A stretch of DNA of 64,000 bases from Lytechinus pictus (taxonomy: Eukaryota; Echinodermata; Echinoidea; Temnopleuroida; Toxopneustidae). Under the pieces are notes generated by a model. The model was given only the letters and a program-made list of their open reading frames with translations, did no database searches and was not told the DNA's origin. How positions within the stretch are numbered: position 1 is the stretch's first letter; every line of letters begins with the position of its first letter. This document shows, one piece after another, positions 1 to 10,040 of the stretch. Made by a program: the position numbers and the translations under genes. The stretch lies in the NCBI RefSeq assembly GCF_037042905.1, contig NC_087247.1:74198420-74262419 (forward strand), read 5' to 3'.

Positions 1-135
1 TTGTTTATTTATGGATGAGTGAGCACACATCAAAGTGGGAAATTGGGTATTTTCAATGTCACAGACCCATTTTAAATGGTAATAAGTGAATATTGGGGGC
101 AAATTCGGTTTCAAATGTGACTTTAATTGCTGTTG

Positions 136-655
136 TTTTTATCATCCATCATTTCTATCACCACACACTTTCCGAAGTTTTAAAATTTTCATGGTTGAGC
201 GAGCACATTCGAAAACTTATTTTTATACTGCATAAATGTATTTTTTCTTACAAATTCTCATGATCAGTTTAATTTATGGACAAATCAGTGGTGGATCCAG
301 AATTTTAAAATGGGGGAGGGGCCTATAATCGGAGGAGCCACCAACATTTTCAAATTTTAACATGATCTAACAAGTTGTAGAGGATACTACCATAAACCCC
401 TTTGATGATACGTCACTATATACAGGGGCCGCGGAACAGTTTTCAAAGTGGGGGGGGGGGGGCTGACCATGCAAAAAATCACAATCGTATGGTCATTTTT
501 ACATTGTTGTACATGCTTTTGGAAAAAAGTGGGGGCTGAGCCCCCCCCCCCCCCCCCCCCCCCCCGCGCGGCCCCTGCATTATTGTGCTCACTCAACCAT
601 GAACATACGATATCAAAATTGTGTGTGGAGTGGCTAAATGATGGATAGTAAAGCA
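136..655. repeat. Foldback repeat with arms at about 136-206 and 587-655
   Basis: The stretch at 136-206 (containing ATGGTTGAGCGAGCAC and CATCCATCATTT) reappears as an imperfect reverse complement at 587-655 (GTGCTCACTCAACCAT, AAATGATGGAT). The two arms enclose a separate MITE at 423-577. The outer ends are not clear, so the full element and its target duplication cannot be given. This looks like a non-autonomous DNA transposon with long inverted arms. Confidence 0.45.
423..577 (+). mobile_element. GC-ended MITE, copy 1
   Basis: Short element of about 155 bp starting CAGGGGCCGCGGAAC and ending in its near reverse complement GCGCGGCCCCTG. Inside are a G run, the word CTGACCATGCAAAAAATCAC and a C run of about 25. 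Two more copies lie at 23088-23250 and 56094-56227, which shows it is a dispersed family. The open frames across it on both strands are just poly-Gly/poly-Pro from the homopolymers and are not genes. Confidence 0.75.
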
Positions 656-927
656 GAATTAAAACACCATAAAATTCACCTAAAAACAACTTTTGCCCAG
701 CTTTGTATTTGCACAATCTGAAAAACGACTCTTGTGACTTTCAAAAATTGTCATTTTTAATTCAATCTTTAATTACTCATGCATGACTCAACCGATCAAT
801 CTCATTTTTCCCCAGAGGTTGCTTAATGAGTGTAGAAAACCACCTACGAAATATCATATCTCAAAATAATTCTGTTCAAAAGTTACAGCAATTTGATTTA
901 GGGGGGACTTACTTTTTTTGTTGTGTA

Positions 928-1008
928 TATATTAACGATTTCCCTCAGTCATCAAAAATCCTTTCATTAATCCTGTTTGCAGATGACTCAAGCATATTTT
1001 TTTCTTAA
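928..1008 (+). pseudogene. Reverse-transcriptase scrap (LINE)
   Basis: A frame ending at the stop at 1008 reads YINDFPQSSKILSLILFADD followed by SSIFFS. This matches the YINDL...FADDTS core of non-LTR reverse transcriptases, where FADD is the catalytic metal-binding motif. Only about 27 residues are recognisable; the sequence on both sides does not continue as RT. It is a short relic, probably of a CR1/L2/jockey-type LINE. Confidence 0.6.
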
Positions 1009-1369
1009 AGTTGAATTAAGAAGACGATTCCAAATATTGAGATATTTACATTAATAGCAACTTTACACCCCCCAAACACTAAGAGGTGATTCGACCCCCC
1101 CCCCATTTTCTTTTTTCAAAATAGTGAATTTGAACGATTTGTCCCTACCCATTTTCCCTGAGTTCGCTCCTGCAATGCCTACCGAGACGGGTGTTCTCTG
1201 AGTGTGACGTCACCGGGGGGTATTCTGTCCCGGTGTAGTAAACAGGGCAGTGCCGCTTTGTGTACTATGCACGTACGTACGCCTTCATATTTACTTTTGT
1301 GTCAAAACTTCATTTTATCGCTATTGATTTTATGTGAACGATATTGAAAGGAAGTAGTAATTAATCATT
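1009..1369. other. No gene seen; short GC hairpin
   Basis: No coding or RNA gene recognised. There is a small run of C at 1098-1105 and a GC-rich patch near 1195-1250 containing GTGACGTCACCGGGG and CCCCGGTG-like complementary words, probably part of an old repeat. Confidence 0.4.
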
Positions 1370-1830
1370 TCAATTCAATTCATTTATTTCACTCGATAAA
1401 AATAACGTACATACAGGTAAATAAGAAATACATAGTGGCAAGAACAAAACAAAGTAACAAAAATGATAATACAGTAAACAGAGCAGGCTTCGAGTGTAGA
1501 CTGGCATTAAAGATCTGTTCGATCTTAGAAGTTCCAGCCCAGTAAAGAAAGAAAAAGGGAAACAAAACAGAACATACAAAGACAAAATAATACAAGGCAA
1601 AACAAACATTAATAAAGTTAAAATGAAGTGTTTGCCTTTCTAGGTAAATGATAGAAAAAAGGTAAAGGACAAGCGTATATGCGGAGGGTCACAGAAAATC
1701 GACAGGTGAAATTAGGGAGAATAAGTGTAGGAGAAGGGCAAACACAGAAATTATAGTCATGTTACAATTACTTAGTTGTTATTGGATGCGAACGTTGTTA
1801 ACAGAATTTCTTTGTACTGACGTTGAAAAC
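1370..1830 (-). repeat. LINE 3' end, minus strand
   Basis: The edge reads TTCAATTCAATTCATTTATTTC, the reverse complement of an AAATGAATTGAA-type tail as found at CR1/L2-like LINE 3' ends. The following 450 bp is A-rich UTR-like sequence without a long frame. Similar edges occur near 3125 and 54177 in this window. The family assignment is an inference from the tail alone. Confidence 0.4.
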
Positions 1831-1847
1831 TACGATTACACTTCGTA

Positions 1848-2285
1848 ATTCCGAAGATTCGTTATTCCGAAGGTTCTTTATTTCGAAGGTTCGTAATTCC
1901 GAAACACGTAAATTGCCTATCCCTCGATGTTCGTTAATCCGAAAACGAAAAAGGGTTCGTCAATCCGAACATTTGTGGCGTTATTCCGAAGATTCGTTAT
2001 TTCGAAGGTTCGTCAGTCCGAAAACGAAATAAGATTCGTTGTTCCGAAGGTTCGATAATCCGAAAACAAAATAAGGTTCGTTGTTCCGAAGGTTCGTTAA
2101 TCCGAAAACGAAATAAGGTTCGTTTTTCCGAAGGTTCGATAATCCGAAAACGAAATAAGGTTCGTTTTTCCGAAGGTTCGATAATCCGAAAACAAAATAA
2201 GGTTCTTTATTCCGAAGGTTCGTTAATCCGAAAACAAAATAAGGTTCTTTATTCCGAAGGTTCGTTAATCCGAAAATGAAATAAT
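1848..2285. repeat. TTCGTTAATCCGAA minisatellite
   Basis: Tandem array with a repeating unit of about 42 bp built from two related words, TTCGTTNTTCCGAAGG and TTCGTTAATCCGAAAACG, followed by AAATAAGG. About eight units are visible, the last six most regular (2035-2280). Each TTCG...CGAA word is nearly self-complementary. The minus-strand frame across it (FVFGLTNLRNNEPY repeated) is a product of the 42-bp period, a multiple of three, and is not taken as a protein. Confidence 0.85.
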
Positions 2286-3120
2286 CTGTGGCGAAGCCGG
2301 GAAAACCGGAAGGGTATAAGCGTGGCGCGGAGGGGGGGGGGCACCATTGCTGTTCATTTGTTATGAGAATGGGGAGGCAAAAAGAAGGGCGGCGGGGCAA
2401 AGTAGATTAATTAGGTAGAGCTAAGCCTTTTTGAAGTGATTTCTGATTATGGTATATATTTGGGCTTTATTTTTCGCAAGAGAGTGTAACAAGCGAGCGT
2501 TTTATGGAATAATGTTCAAAGCTGATGTTGTAAAACTCGTTTTTATTTTGGTCAACTGTCGATAGGGCATCATTGGAAGGTGTCGTGAGCGTGAATCGCA
2601 AGCTTAAACTTTCGGAAATTTCAATAAGATATGAAAATAAAACATTCTGAGCCTTTTTTCAATCATAAAAAGATGTGCATCTAAATTAAGAATTAACACG
2701 AGCGAGAAGTGTGCATGAGCTGAAATATACTGACCAGAAAATGTTAAGGACTGCGTTTAGTGACTCATGAATAGGATACATCGAATAATTCCAGTGCGTA
2801 GCGCTTTCTAAAAAGATATTCCAGTCTAAAAACTGGACATTCCAATCTACCCTTCTAATTAAAAAGGGTATTTTATTTCGAAAAACGGCGCATTTCATTT
2901 TGGAAAAAACAAGAGAATTTCCCATTTTGGAAAAACAGTATTTCGTTCCTACGGGGATTATTATTATTTTGGGGGATGCAAATGCCCCCTGCCCCTCCCC
3001 CACCGCCCCTGTGGGGAGGGGCTGAACTATCGTTACCTACGAACGCAGAATTCTCTTAAAGGAATGATCATAGGCTTATGAGGCTAGTTCATGTTTTTCT
3101 CTCAGTGCTAGACCTGCAAA
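2286..3120. other. No gene seen; G/C-run repeat debris
   Basis: Non-coding sequence. A G run at 2330-2341 and a segment at 2950-3027 with GGGGGATGCAAATGCCCCC and CCCCTGTGGGGAGGGG form short inverted pairs, probably ends of small transposons. No protein similarity is recognised in any frame. Confidence 0.4.
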
Positions 3121-3314
3121 TTTATTTGATTGTTCATTTTATTTATCCGGTTTAAAAGTAAATAAATGTACATGATACAAAGGCACAATGACCAAACTGA
3201 ACAGACTACAGAACATCAAACAAATACTTCAAATGCATTCAACGATAAAACTACTATTAACCTATTAACGAAAACCAGAATAAGGGCAGATAGAAGTTAT
3301 CAAATCAAATATCG

Positions 3315-4060
3315 CTAGGGGCGCGTTGATGCATTTTGAAATTGTTTTATCAAAGATGTGTGTTGAATTTCCTTACTGCTGAGATATATACTAACATCGT
3401 TGGGATTGAAGTGGCGATTTGAAAATATCATTGATGTTGTTTTAGAAATATTTATTATGAGTTTATTCTTGACTAACCATTCTTCTACATGAACTAATTC
3501 TTGATTGAGATTTTCACATAATTTATTTACATTATCATTTGACAAGGAAATTATTTTTTATATCGTTATATTGTAAAATGCAACTTTTGGAAGTAAATCT
3601 GATATCATCTATATATATATATTAAAAATAGAAGGGGACCTAAGATTGATCCTTGAGGAACACCATGCATTATGATCTTAGATTCAGAATTATGCTTTTT
3701 ATATATAGTATATTGTTTACGCCCCGACAGATAGCTGTTAACCCATTTTAAAGCTGTACCTCTTATTCCATAGTAGTTAAGTTTATACAATGATAATTTA
3801 TGGTCAATACAGTCGAAGGCTTTTGATAAATCGAGAAATAAGCTAATAGTTGTTCGTTTGGTGTCAATAGCATTAGATACATAATGAATAAATTCTATAA
3901 GGGCAGATGAAGTTGAATGTTGTGGTCTAAATCCGAATTGATTCCAATACAATATGTTGTGTTTATTTATAAAATTTAAGACCCGGTTATACATACATCG
4001 TTCTAATATTTTTGAAAGTATGGGCAATAATGAGATCGGCCTATAACTTGCTATATACAT
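3315..4060 (-). pseudogene. LINE reverse transcriptase domain, catalytic box missing
   Basis: The frame 4060-3605 reads YRPISLLPILSKILE, NQFGFRPQHSTSSAL, FLDLSKAFDCIDH (motif A with its catalytic Asp) and HGVPQGSILGPLLF (motif B). It stops right after LIYI, where YADDT should follow. The next recognisable piece, 3545-3315 (VEEWLVKNKLIINISKT), belongs after motif C, so the FADD/YADD catalytic box and its flanks appear to have been deleted near 3550-3610. The copy is therefore dead for retrotransposition. Confidence 0.85.
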
Positions 4061-4220
4061 TATTTTGTCCTTTCTTATATATGGGTACGATATTCGCTAT
4101 TTTTAATTGGTCAGGAACAATACCATTATTTATAGATGAATTAAATATTTTACAAAGTGGTTTGCATATGACAAAGATTTTTTTTTATTAAACCAAGGTT
4201 TATTTGAAGAGCTTTTATGC

Positions 4221-5249
4221 TTAGCAGATAATAGGAAAACATTCATTGTATAATTTAAGGAATATTGATAAAAATCTATCATAACTACTATTTGGATCAT
4301 TATCATTAATAGGCCAGTTGACGGAAGAGAGTTTATGGTAAAAGGTTGCAATGGAAGTGTCTGAAATGGACCGTTTAGAATAAGCATTGTTAAGACTATC
4401 TATTGAGGAAGGGATTTCAGTGATGATAAAAACAGGTAGTAAGTGGTCACTTACATCGGAAACAAACACTCCATTCATTAAGTTATTTTCATCATTCGTT
4501 AATATATTGTCTAGGAGGGTTGCAGTGTGACCAGTAATACGTGTGGGTACAGATATTAACGGCGTTAAAGAGTTGGTATTAATACAGTCAGAGAAGTTCT
4601 TGGTGGTTTGAGAAGCATTCATATCATTGAGATCTATGTTGTAATCACCAAGCAAATAACATTTTTTATGCTCGTTATTGACAATACTCACAATAGAATT
4701 CATTTTACAAATAAAATCATCTACATTTCCCGAGGGAGGTCTATAAATTATACCAATAATATACCAAGAGCGTGTGTTATTGTTTGGTTTAACCTCTATA
4801 AATATGGTTTCTAGAGATTCAAACATGTACGTTAAGTCTGGTCTCTGTTTATATGCTAGAGATTTATTAATATATACTGCAGCTCCACCTCCCTGTTTAC
4901 GTATTCGATTATTCGTTAACATATCATAATTCTCCAAGTAATAAAGAGGTATACATGAATTATGTTTGAGCCATGTCTCAGAAAGGCCATTGATTGTAAA
5001 TTTAAGGTCAATACTATTGAGAAATACTAATAACTTTTCAAAGTTCTTTGGAAAACTCCGACAATTAACGTGTAAAAGAGAAAACATATTCTTAGGATCT
5101 TCATTTTTAAGGATATTACAATTATTAAACTGGTTTGGTGTATAGAAACAAGATTCAGAGAAATTGTTGCTGTCGTCAGCATACTGTATATGTAACATTG
5201 TGTCAGTATCAATAGGTAAGGGATTTACAAACATTTTACAAATAAACAC
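4221..5249 (-). pseudogene. LINE AP endonuclease domain
   Basis: The 342-codon frame carries the ordered AP-endonuclease motifs of LINE ORF2: LLHVNCRS near residue 59, LSETWL near 89 (catalytic Glu), GGGAAVYIN near 120, IIYRPPS near 168, LLGDYNID near 199 (catalytic Asp/Asn), TLLDNILTN near 245 and VSDHLLPVF near 266 (Ser-Asp-His). In a live element it nicks target DNA to prime reverse transcription. The endonuclease motifs themselves look intact. The frame is lost just after residue 340, and the linker to RT (SNKPWFNKKK, near 4170) lies in another frame, so the polyprotein is broken. The first ~50 residues do not look like endonuclease, and the true start is unknown. Confidence 0.85.
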
Positions 5250-5260
5250 TTAGAATAGAA

Positions 5261-5818
5261 AAGTTGACTTGAACAAAATACTTAAAACTAGCGAACGGTA
5301 TATTATGCAAAATTGAAACAAGGAGTGACAAAATATGTGTAAAACAGGCAAATTTCGTAGTAGTACACAAATCAGAATGTAAAAAGTAAAAAATCATATA
5401 GTCAATAATATGTCCCTACTTTGTTAAAACTGTTCTTCTTTGTAGCGATTTTAGACGATTTTAATGCCTTGTTTTCGTTCGGGACTGTGTCCGTGGCGAA
5501 ACAAGTCATAATGGAATAAACTGCACTATTGAAGTTGTACCTGCGAGCCGGAGAACTTGCAAAGAGGAAATGATTAAAAGTATATTATGGCCGTATTATT
5601 CCAAATATGTAAATTCCCTCAGAATGATACCATAGACCCTAATGGAATAATTGCAAGGCGAATAATATGAAATTTGATCGAGATCTTCTCACCAGTCGAT
5701 AACGTAGCAGACGTGTTATTATGACATAATTTGCTAATTTCATAGACTTTCAAAGCGAAATATCGAGAAGGCAGAGGATTTTTGGGACATGCTATCTGTT
5801 TGAACAACTGATATATAC
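5261..5818. other. No feature recognised
   Basis: AT-rich sequence with no supported gene. It may contain the 5' end of the minus-strand LINE just described, but no ORF1 or promoter can be recognised. Confidence 0.3.
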
Positions 5819-6307
5819 TACAGAGTGAGTCAGAAAAAATGTCCCACTTTTGTAAAGTTGAATTGTTTAAAATATGAATATCTAATCATTAGTTTCATGA
5901 TATGTCTTGATAGAGGTATCCTCCCAGTACATTCAGGTACCTTTTTCATTTGATCCCCTGCACGCATGACTGAACAGCGGACATTCTTTAGAAGACTGTC
6001 AGATCTCACTTGCGCCAAGTTACTGGGTGGGGAATAAAACACTCTTTTGAACAAAGACAGTCCGACAGACTGAAACACACACTTTTTTTTTCAATATGTT
6101 TTTATTAAGGATTTCATTCAAATGAATTACATAAACTGCAGATAAATACAAAACAAAATACAAATCTTCATTTCATATCAACAAGGATATGCAAAAAAGT
6201 ACATATATATTTACCAAGAACTGAAGCAAATAAGGACGGAATGAAACTCCTTAAAATTATACTTTTATATCTGAAAAAAAAAAATCAACTGAGTCCCCAA
6301 CCCTCTA

Positions 6308-6504
6308 CACTCTAAAAAATGTTGGGCAACATACGGTCCACACAACAATTGGTTAAAACTTTATCCAATTCTGGGTAGTTTTACACCAATAATATGTGCT
6401 TTGGGTGAAAACTACACAGTATTGGTTGAAAACTACCCAGAGTTGGATAAATTTTTTAACCAATTGTTGTGTGGACCGTATGTTGCCCAACATTTTTTAG
6501 AGTG
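6308..6504. mobile_element. 197-bp palindromic MITE, TA target duplication
   Basis: Starts CACTCTAAAAAATGTTGGGC and ends in its exact reverse complement, with TA at 6306-6307 and 6505-6506. The arms are almost perfectly complementary for about 50 bp at the ends (TIR through ACAATTGGTTAAA) and remain similar towards the centre. It is nested inside the 3' UTR of the LINE fragment, which itself is inside a foldback element, giving three layers. The near-perfect arms suggest a recent insertion. Confidence 0.92.
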
Positions 6505-6855
6505 TATGTATTTCAATAATAATTAATGTTAAATGGCTATATAAATGATTTGCAGGAAAACAGAAATCAACCTAAATGTATTATCATTGCATCCCATTTT
6601 AAATCAAGCTTCAACATAACTTTACATAATTATACACACATACACACACACACCTTAACACCCATACACACATGCACATACCACGCATACGTAAACAAAC
6701 ATAATATATACAAATCTGCATAATGAACGTTTAACATTTTGGCGCAATAGGATACAGAAAGAAAAAAACCCTGCAAATCATATTGATACAAGAGAAGGGG
6801 AAATTGAAAAGAACTAGTAAAAAGAAAAAAAAAACATCAACATACACACCAGGAT

Positions 6856-7593
6856 TCACACTCGCACCACACTAGACACATCCCACCTGTTCACATTCAA
6901 ATCCCTTTTCACCTTCAGTTCATCCCATTTCTGCAAATGTAAACTTAACTTGCCTGACTTCGTTGCCAGGCGTCTTTCTTCTTCTATACAACCCGTTATA
7001 TATTTGTGTATTTTAATAAATGACGGTACCCGGCCTTCAGCTCTGGAATTAAAAATTGCATATTTAATAAAAAGAATAACAGAATTGACACATTTAATTC
7101 TACAAGAATTTCCAGGTAACCCTAAGAATATTTCCCTCCAATTCAAAGTTCTTAATTCAGCTAAACAAAAATGATCAATACAAAATTGCCAAAGAGGTTT
7201 AACTTTTATGCAATCCATGAGTATATGAAAGTACGATTCAGTTTTTGTACAACCAAACGAACAATAATTATCTCCCACGAAACCAAATCTCATCAAATGC
7301 TATTTTGTATATATTGCTCCATGTAAAAGCATAAACTGAAATTCCCTTTGTTTTCTTATAAGAGTTGTACTCCTGATATATTCAAATAATTTACAAATTT
7401 CTACATCAGTAAAATCAAAATCACTGTGACCATCCTTAAGTGTTAACTTGTATAGCTCTTGTAGCTCAGTAATAAACAAGTTATAAATTGTTTTTGATTT
7501 AATTACTTCAAAAGCAAACACACACACGTACGCACACACACATGCACTGGCAGACCCACTCAAACATGCACACACAAGCACACGCACCCTCAC
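6856..7593 (-). pseudogene. Tx1/L1-like LINE ORF2 C-terminus
   Basis: Two blocks in one frame, 7593-7300 (ELYKLTLKDG, STTLIRKQREFQFMLLHG) and 7296-6856 (CSFGCTKTESYFHILMDC, PLWQFC), separated by a single in-frame TAG near 7297. The Cys-X3-Cys...His...Cys pattern is the C-terminal zinc-knuckle-like region typical of Tx1/L1 ORF2 proteins; the same region of the larger LINE at 25880-26245 reads CVFCEKEEETIVHLFCEC. No RT or endonuclease remains. It is 5' truncated, as is common for LINE insertions. Confidence 0.75.
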
Positions 7594-7880
7594 ACACCCT
7601 CACACACACACACAATTACTGCAAACGTCGGTGAATAAAAACACAAACAATTAAAAGGGAATTTTTGTATTTGTTGAGGTAGTTTATTGTGGTTCAACAA
7701 TGAATCTGTTTAATTGGTAGTGAATGTGTTTTAAGGGGAAAGATTGTCGGGAATTGCCACTTAAACATTCAGCGATCTTGCTAAAAATCAATGCTTAATC
7801 AGAAAAGAGAAAATTATGAACCAGTTATTACCATGTGTGTTGTGTGTGTTTGTGTGTGTGTGTGTGTGTGTTTGTGTGTG
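7505..7880. repeat. CA/TG microsatellites
   Basis: CA-rich repeats at about 7505-7612 and TG-rich repeats at about 7832-7880, on either side of about 220 bp of plain sequence. Because they are complementary in sense they extend the inverted symmetry of the surrounding foldback. Confidence 0.8.
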
Positions 7881-8189
7881 TGAGCATGCCAGTCTGACTG
7901 TCTTTGTCTAGAGCACTGTTTTATTCATCACCCAGTAACTTGGCGCAAGTGAGATCTGACAGTCTTCTAAAGATTGTCCGATGTTCAGTCATGCGTGCAC
8001 GGGATCAAATGAAAATGGTACCTGAATGTACTTGGAGGATACCTCTATCAAGACATATCATGAAACTAATGATTAGATATTCATATTTTAAACAGTTCAA
8101 CTTTACAAAAGTGGAACATTTTTTCTGACTCACTCTGTATATATTGTGTGTGGAACTCATATTTATGGAAACTCACCCCCTTCCTAATT

Positions 8190-9401
8190 CAACTTTAAAA
8201 GTACCCCTGCAATTTATTGCAGACTATCAATTCATGATTTCTGTTAACGAGCGGATCATTGCTAATAGGCTTTCCTTAAATCTTGTTAAAACAAAGTACA
8301 TGTTATTCAGCAACACCCTATAGCAAACATTGCCAGATAATATTACAATCAGTGATGTTTAGATTACTGAAGTCTTGAGTACAAGTTCACATATCTTCTT
8401 TCCAGAAATTCAGGAGTCATTAATTATTGCATGTTGTACTCACCTCTCATTGTGCCTTGAATGGCATCCTTGCCTGGGGTAGCGCTGCCAAAAAATAACT
8501 TAGATGGATTATTAAAAGTCCAGAAAAGGGTAATTAGACTAGTATGTAGAGTAAATTCATGATCTCATACTAATATTTTGTTTTATGAAAATAAGTTCCT
8601 TAATTTACATGACTTATTTGATCTCAACCTCCGTTGCATTATGTATCAATTAAATAAAAGAGAACTACTTGCCCTTGCTTCGTTATGTGTTATAATGACC
8701 AAATCCATTCTTACTATACAAGACAAGTTTCTTTTCTCCACTTGCCATTGGTCAAAACTAGTTTTCGGCTAAATACATTCGTTTATACAGGGCCAAAAAA
8801 AATGGAACTCCCTTCCTACTTCATTAAAACAATCAGTTAGCCTTTGTGTTTTTAGAAACAAGTTAAAGACCGATTTACTAAAGAAATACTTAGATCAGAA
8901 AACGAATGCCTGCTGGTTACATCTTTTCTAACTTTATAAAGTGTACATATTCTTCCCACAGTTATCTTTGCAAAATAGAGCTCTGCTTATTTGATTTCTT
9001 CTTTTCAAATTTCATATTCTTATACTTTAGGTCTAATAGAATTTGTTTGCATTCTGCATTTTCACTTTTTTGTTACCTTTAAATGTATCTTTTGTAAATA
9101 TGTATATCAGTATTTTGGTTATTTACTCAATTTTTTTGTTTGCTTGTTCTCATAGGTTTAAATGATCGATACTGTAAGTTTATAAAATTCTGGTGGCCTG
9201 TGGCCCACAAGCTAAGCTTCTTAGTAGGTCACCACGGTTCATTTCCATCTTGTCACATGGGTGTACTAAAAGTAGTGCATGTATTATATTATTCTCTAAT
9301 AATTTGCTTTTGTTCTTTGCTATTTACTTGTTTCGCAATGATTTACTGTTGATGCTGTTTAATATCGGAATTGAAACGAAATAAAGATTCATTCATTCAT
9401 A
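8190..9401 (+). mobile_element. LINE 3' half, plus strand
   Basis: Frames on the + strand show the post-catalytic part of a CR1/L2/jockey-type reverse transcriptase: NRLSLNLVKTKYMLFSN near 8250-8320, LLKVQKRVIRLVCRVNS near 8510-8560, ENKFLNLHDLFDLNLRCIMY near 8586-8650, and FRNKLKTDLLKKYL near 8850. Several stops and frame changes separate them. The UTR runs to GAAATAAAGATTCATTCATTC at 9380-9401, an ATTC-repeat tail of the kind ending these LINEs. It is 5' truncated and dead. Confidence 0.75.
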
Positions 9402-9404
9402 TGT

Positions 9405-9437
9405 ATACATATATGTGTGTGTGCGTGTATTAATATA

Positions 9438-9495
<58 letters not shown>

Positions 9496-9510
9496 CATAC
9501 ATATAAATAT
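9405..9510. repeat. TA-rich microsatellite
   Basis: Imperfect (TA)n with interspersed TG and CA steps, directly after the LINE tail. Such LINE-tail microsatellites often expand after insertion. Confidence 0.85.
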
Positions 9511-9514
9511 ATAA

Positions 9515-9776
9515 AGAAATAGTCTGCTTCGGCATATAGAATATGCCGAATGGTGTAGTAAATGCCGTAGAAATAAAATCATAGATTTTGAATGGAGCAT
9601 AGCTCTCAAAAATGCAAGGTAAAGTCACACTTTTTGTCAGTGCTCATGGTGTGACAAAAAAAAGAGAATTCAAAATCCGTTTTTGAAACAGTCATGGAAA
9701 AATAACCGTCATATATTCGGCATTTACCAAACCATTTATGATTATTTTATTCCATATGCCGAAGCATACTATTTAT
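9515..9776. mobile_element. Small foldback MITE, copy 1
   Basis: Left end near AATAGTCTGCTTCGGCATAT and right end ATATGCCGAAGCATACTATT are inverted copies, flanked by TA-rich DNA. A second, partial copy in the same orientation begins at 9789, and the two share GCCGAATGGTGTAGTAAATG. Confidence 0.7.
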
Positions 9777-9788
9777 ATATATATATAT

Positions 9789-9915
9789 ATGCCGAATGGT
9801 GTAGTAAATGCCGTAGAAATAAAATCATAGATTTTAAAAAGAGCATAGCTCTCAAAAATGAAAGATAAAGTCACACTTTTCGTCAGTGGCCATGGTGTGA
9901 CAAAAAAAATATGGA
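9789..9915. mobile_element. Small foldback MITE, partial copy 2
   Basis: Direct copy of about 9540-9665 with about 90% identity, from GCCGAATGGTGTAGTAAATG to GGTGTGACAAAAAAAA. The right half is missing and replaced by the following TA repeat. Either a tandem duplication or slippage between the TA tracts could explain it. Confidence 0.75.
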
Positions 9916-9939
9916 AAAATGGAAATATATACATGTATG

Positions 9940-9950
9940 TATGTAATATA

Positions 9951-10023
<73 letters not shown>

Positions 10024-10040
10024 TTATATATATATATATG
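9940..10040. repeat. (TA)n microsatellite
   Basis: Almost pure TA dinucleotide repeat of about 90 bp with a few TTTATA interruptions. It is likely to be polymorphic in length and hard to assemble. Confidence 0.9.

Larger units (their letters stand above)
3125..5260 (-). mobile_element. CR1/L2/jockey-type LINE, decayed
   Basis: Minus-strand non-LTR retrotransposon with an AP-type endonuclease at 4221-5249 and a reverse transcriptase at 3315-4060, ending toward 3125 in an AAAATGAACAATCAA-like tail. The 5' part of the element and any ORF1 are not recognised. The frame changes between EN and RT and again inside RT, so it cannot encode a full protein. The clade call rests on motif style (FLDLSKAFD, GVPQGSILGPLLF) and is approximate. 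Confidence 0.85.
6083..7600 (-). mobile_element. Tx1/L1-like LINE 3' fragment nested in the foldback
   Basis: The T run at 6083-6091 marks the poly-A end of a minus-strand LINE. Its ORF2 C-terminus lies at 6856-7593 and the rest is 3' UTR, interrupted by a 197-bp MITE. It sits between the two arms of the 5821-8137 foldback, so it inserted there or was captured. CA repeats at 7505-7612 form the other edge. Confidence 0.7.
5821..8137. mobile_element. Foldback DNA element, ~265-bp TIRs, TA target duplication
   Basis: The left arm 5821-6085 (starting CAGAGTGAGTCAGAAAAAAT) is repeated as a reverse complement at 7873-8137 with only scattered mismatches. TA flanks both ends (5819-5820 and 8138-8139), which fits a Tc1/mariner-type target duplication. 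No transposase is visible, so it would be non-autonomous. Its core is filled by a LINE fragment and CA/TG repeats. The arms happen to be open in one frame, giving matching ~75-residue frames on opposite strands; I regard these as repeat artefacts. Confidence 0.85.

Noticed and set aside
1981..2400. Repetitive protein FVFGLTNLRNNEPY
   Set aside because: The 42-bp satellite is a multiple of three, so any stop-free frame repeats. No flanking coding signal.
5830..8128. Matching ~75-residue frames at 5830-6078 (minus) and 7904-8128 (plus) as a duplicated gene pair
   Set aside because: They are the two arms of one foldback transposon, complete with TA target duplications. Open frames come from shared sequence.
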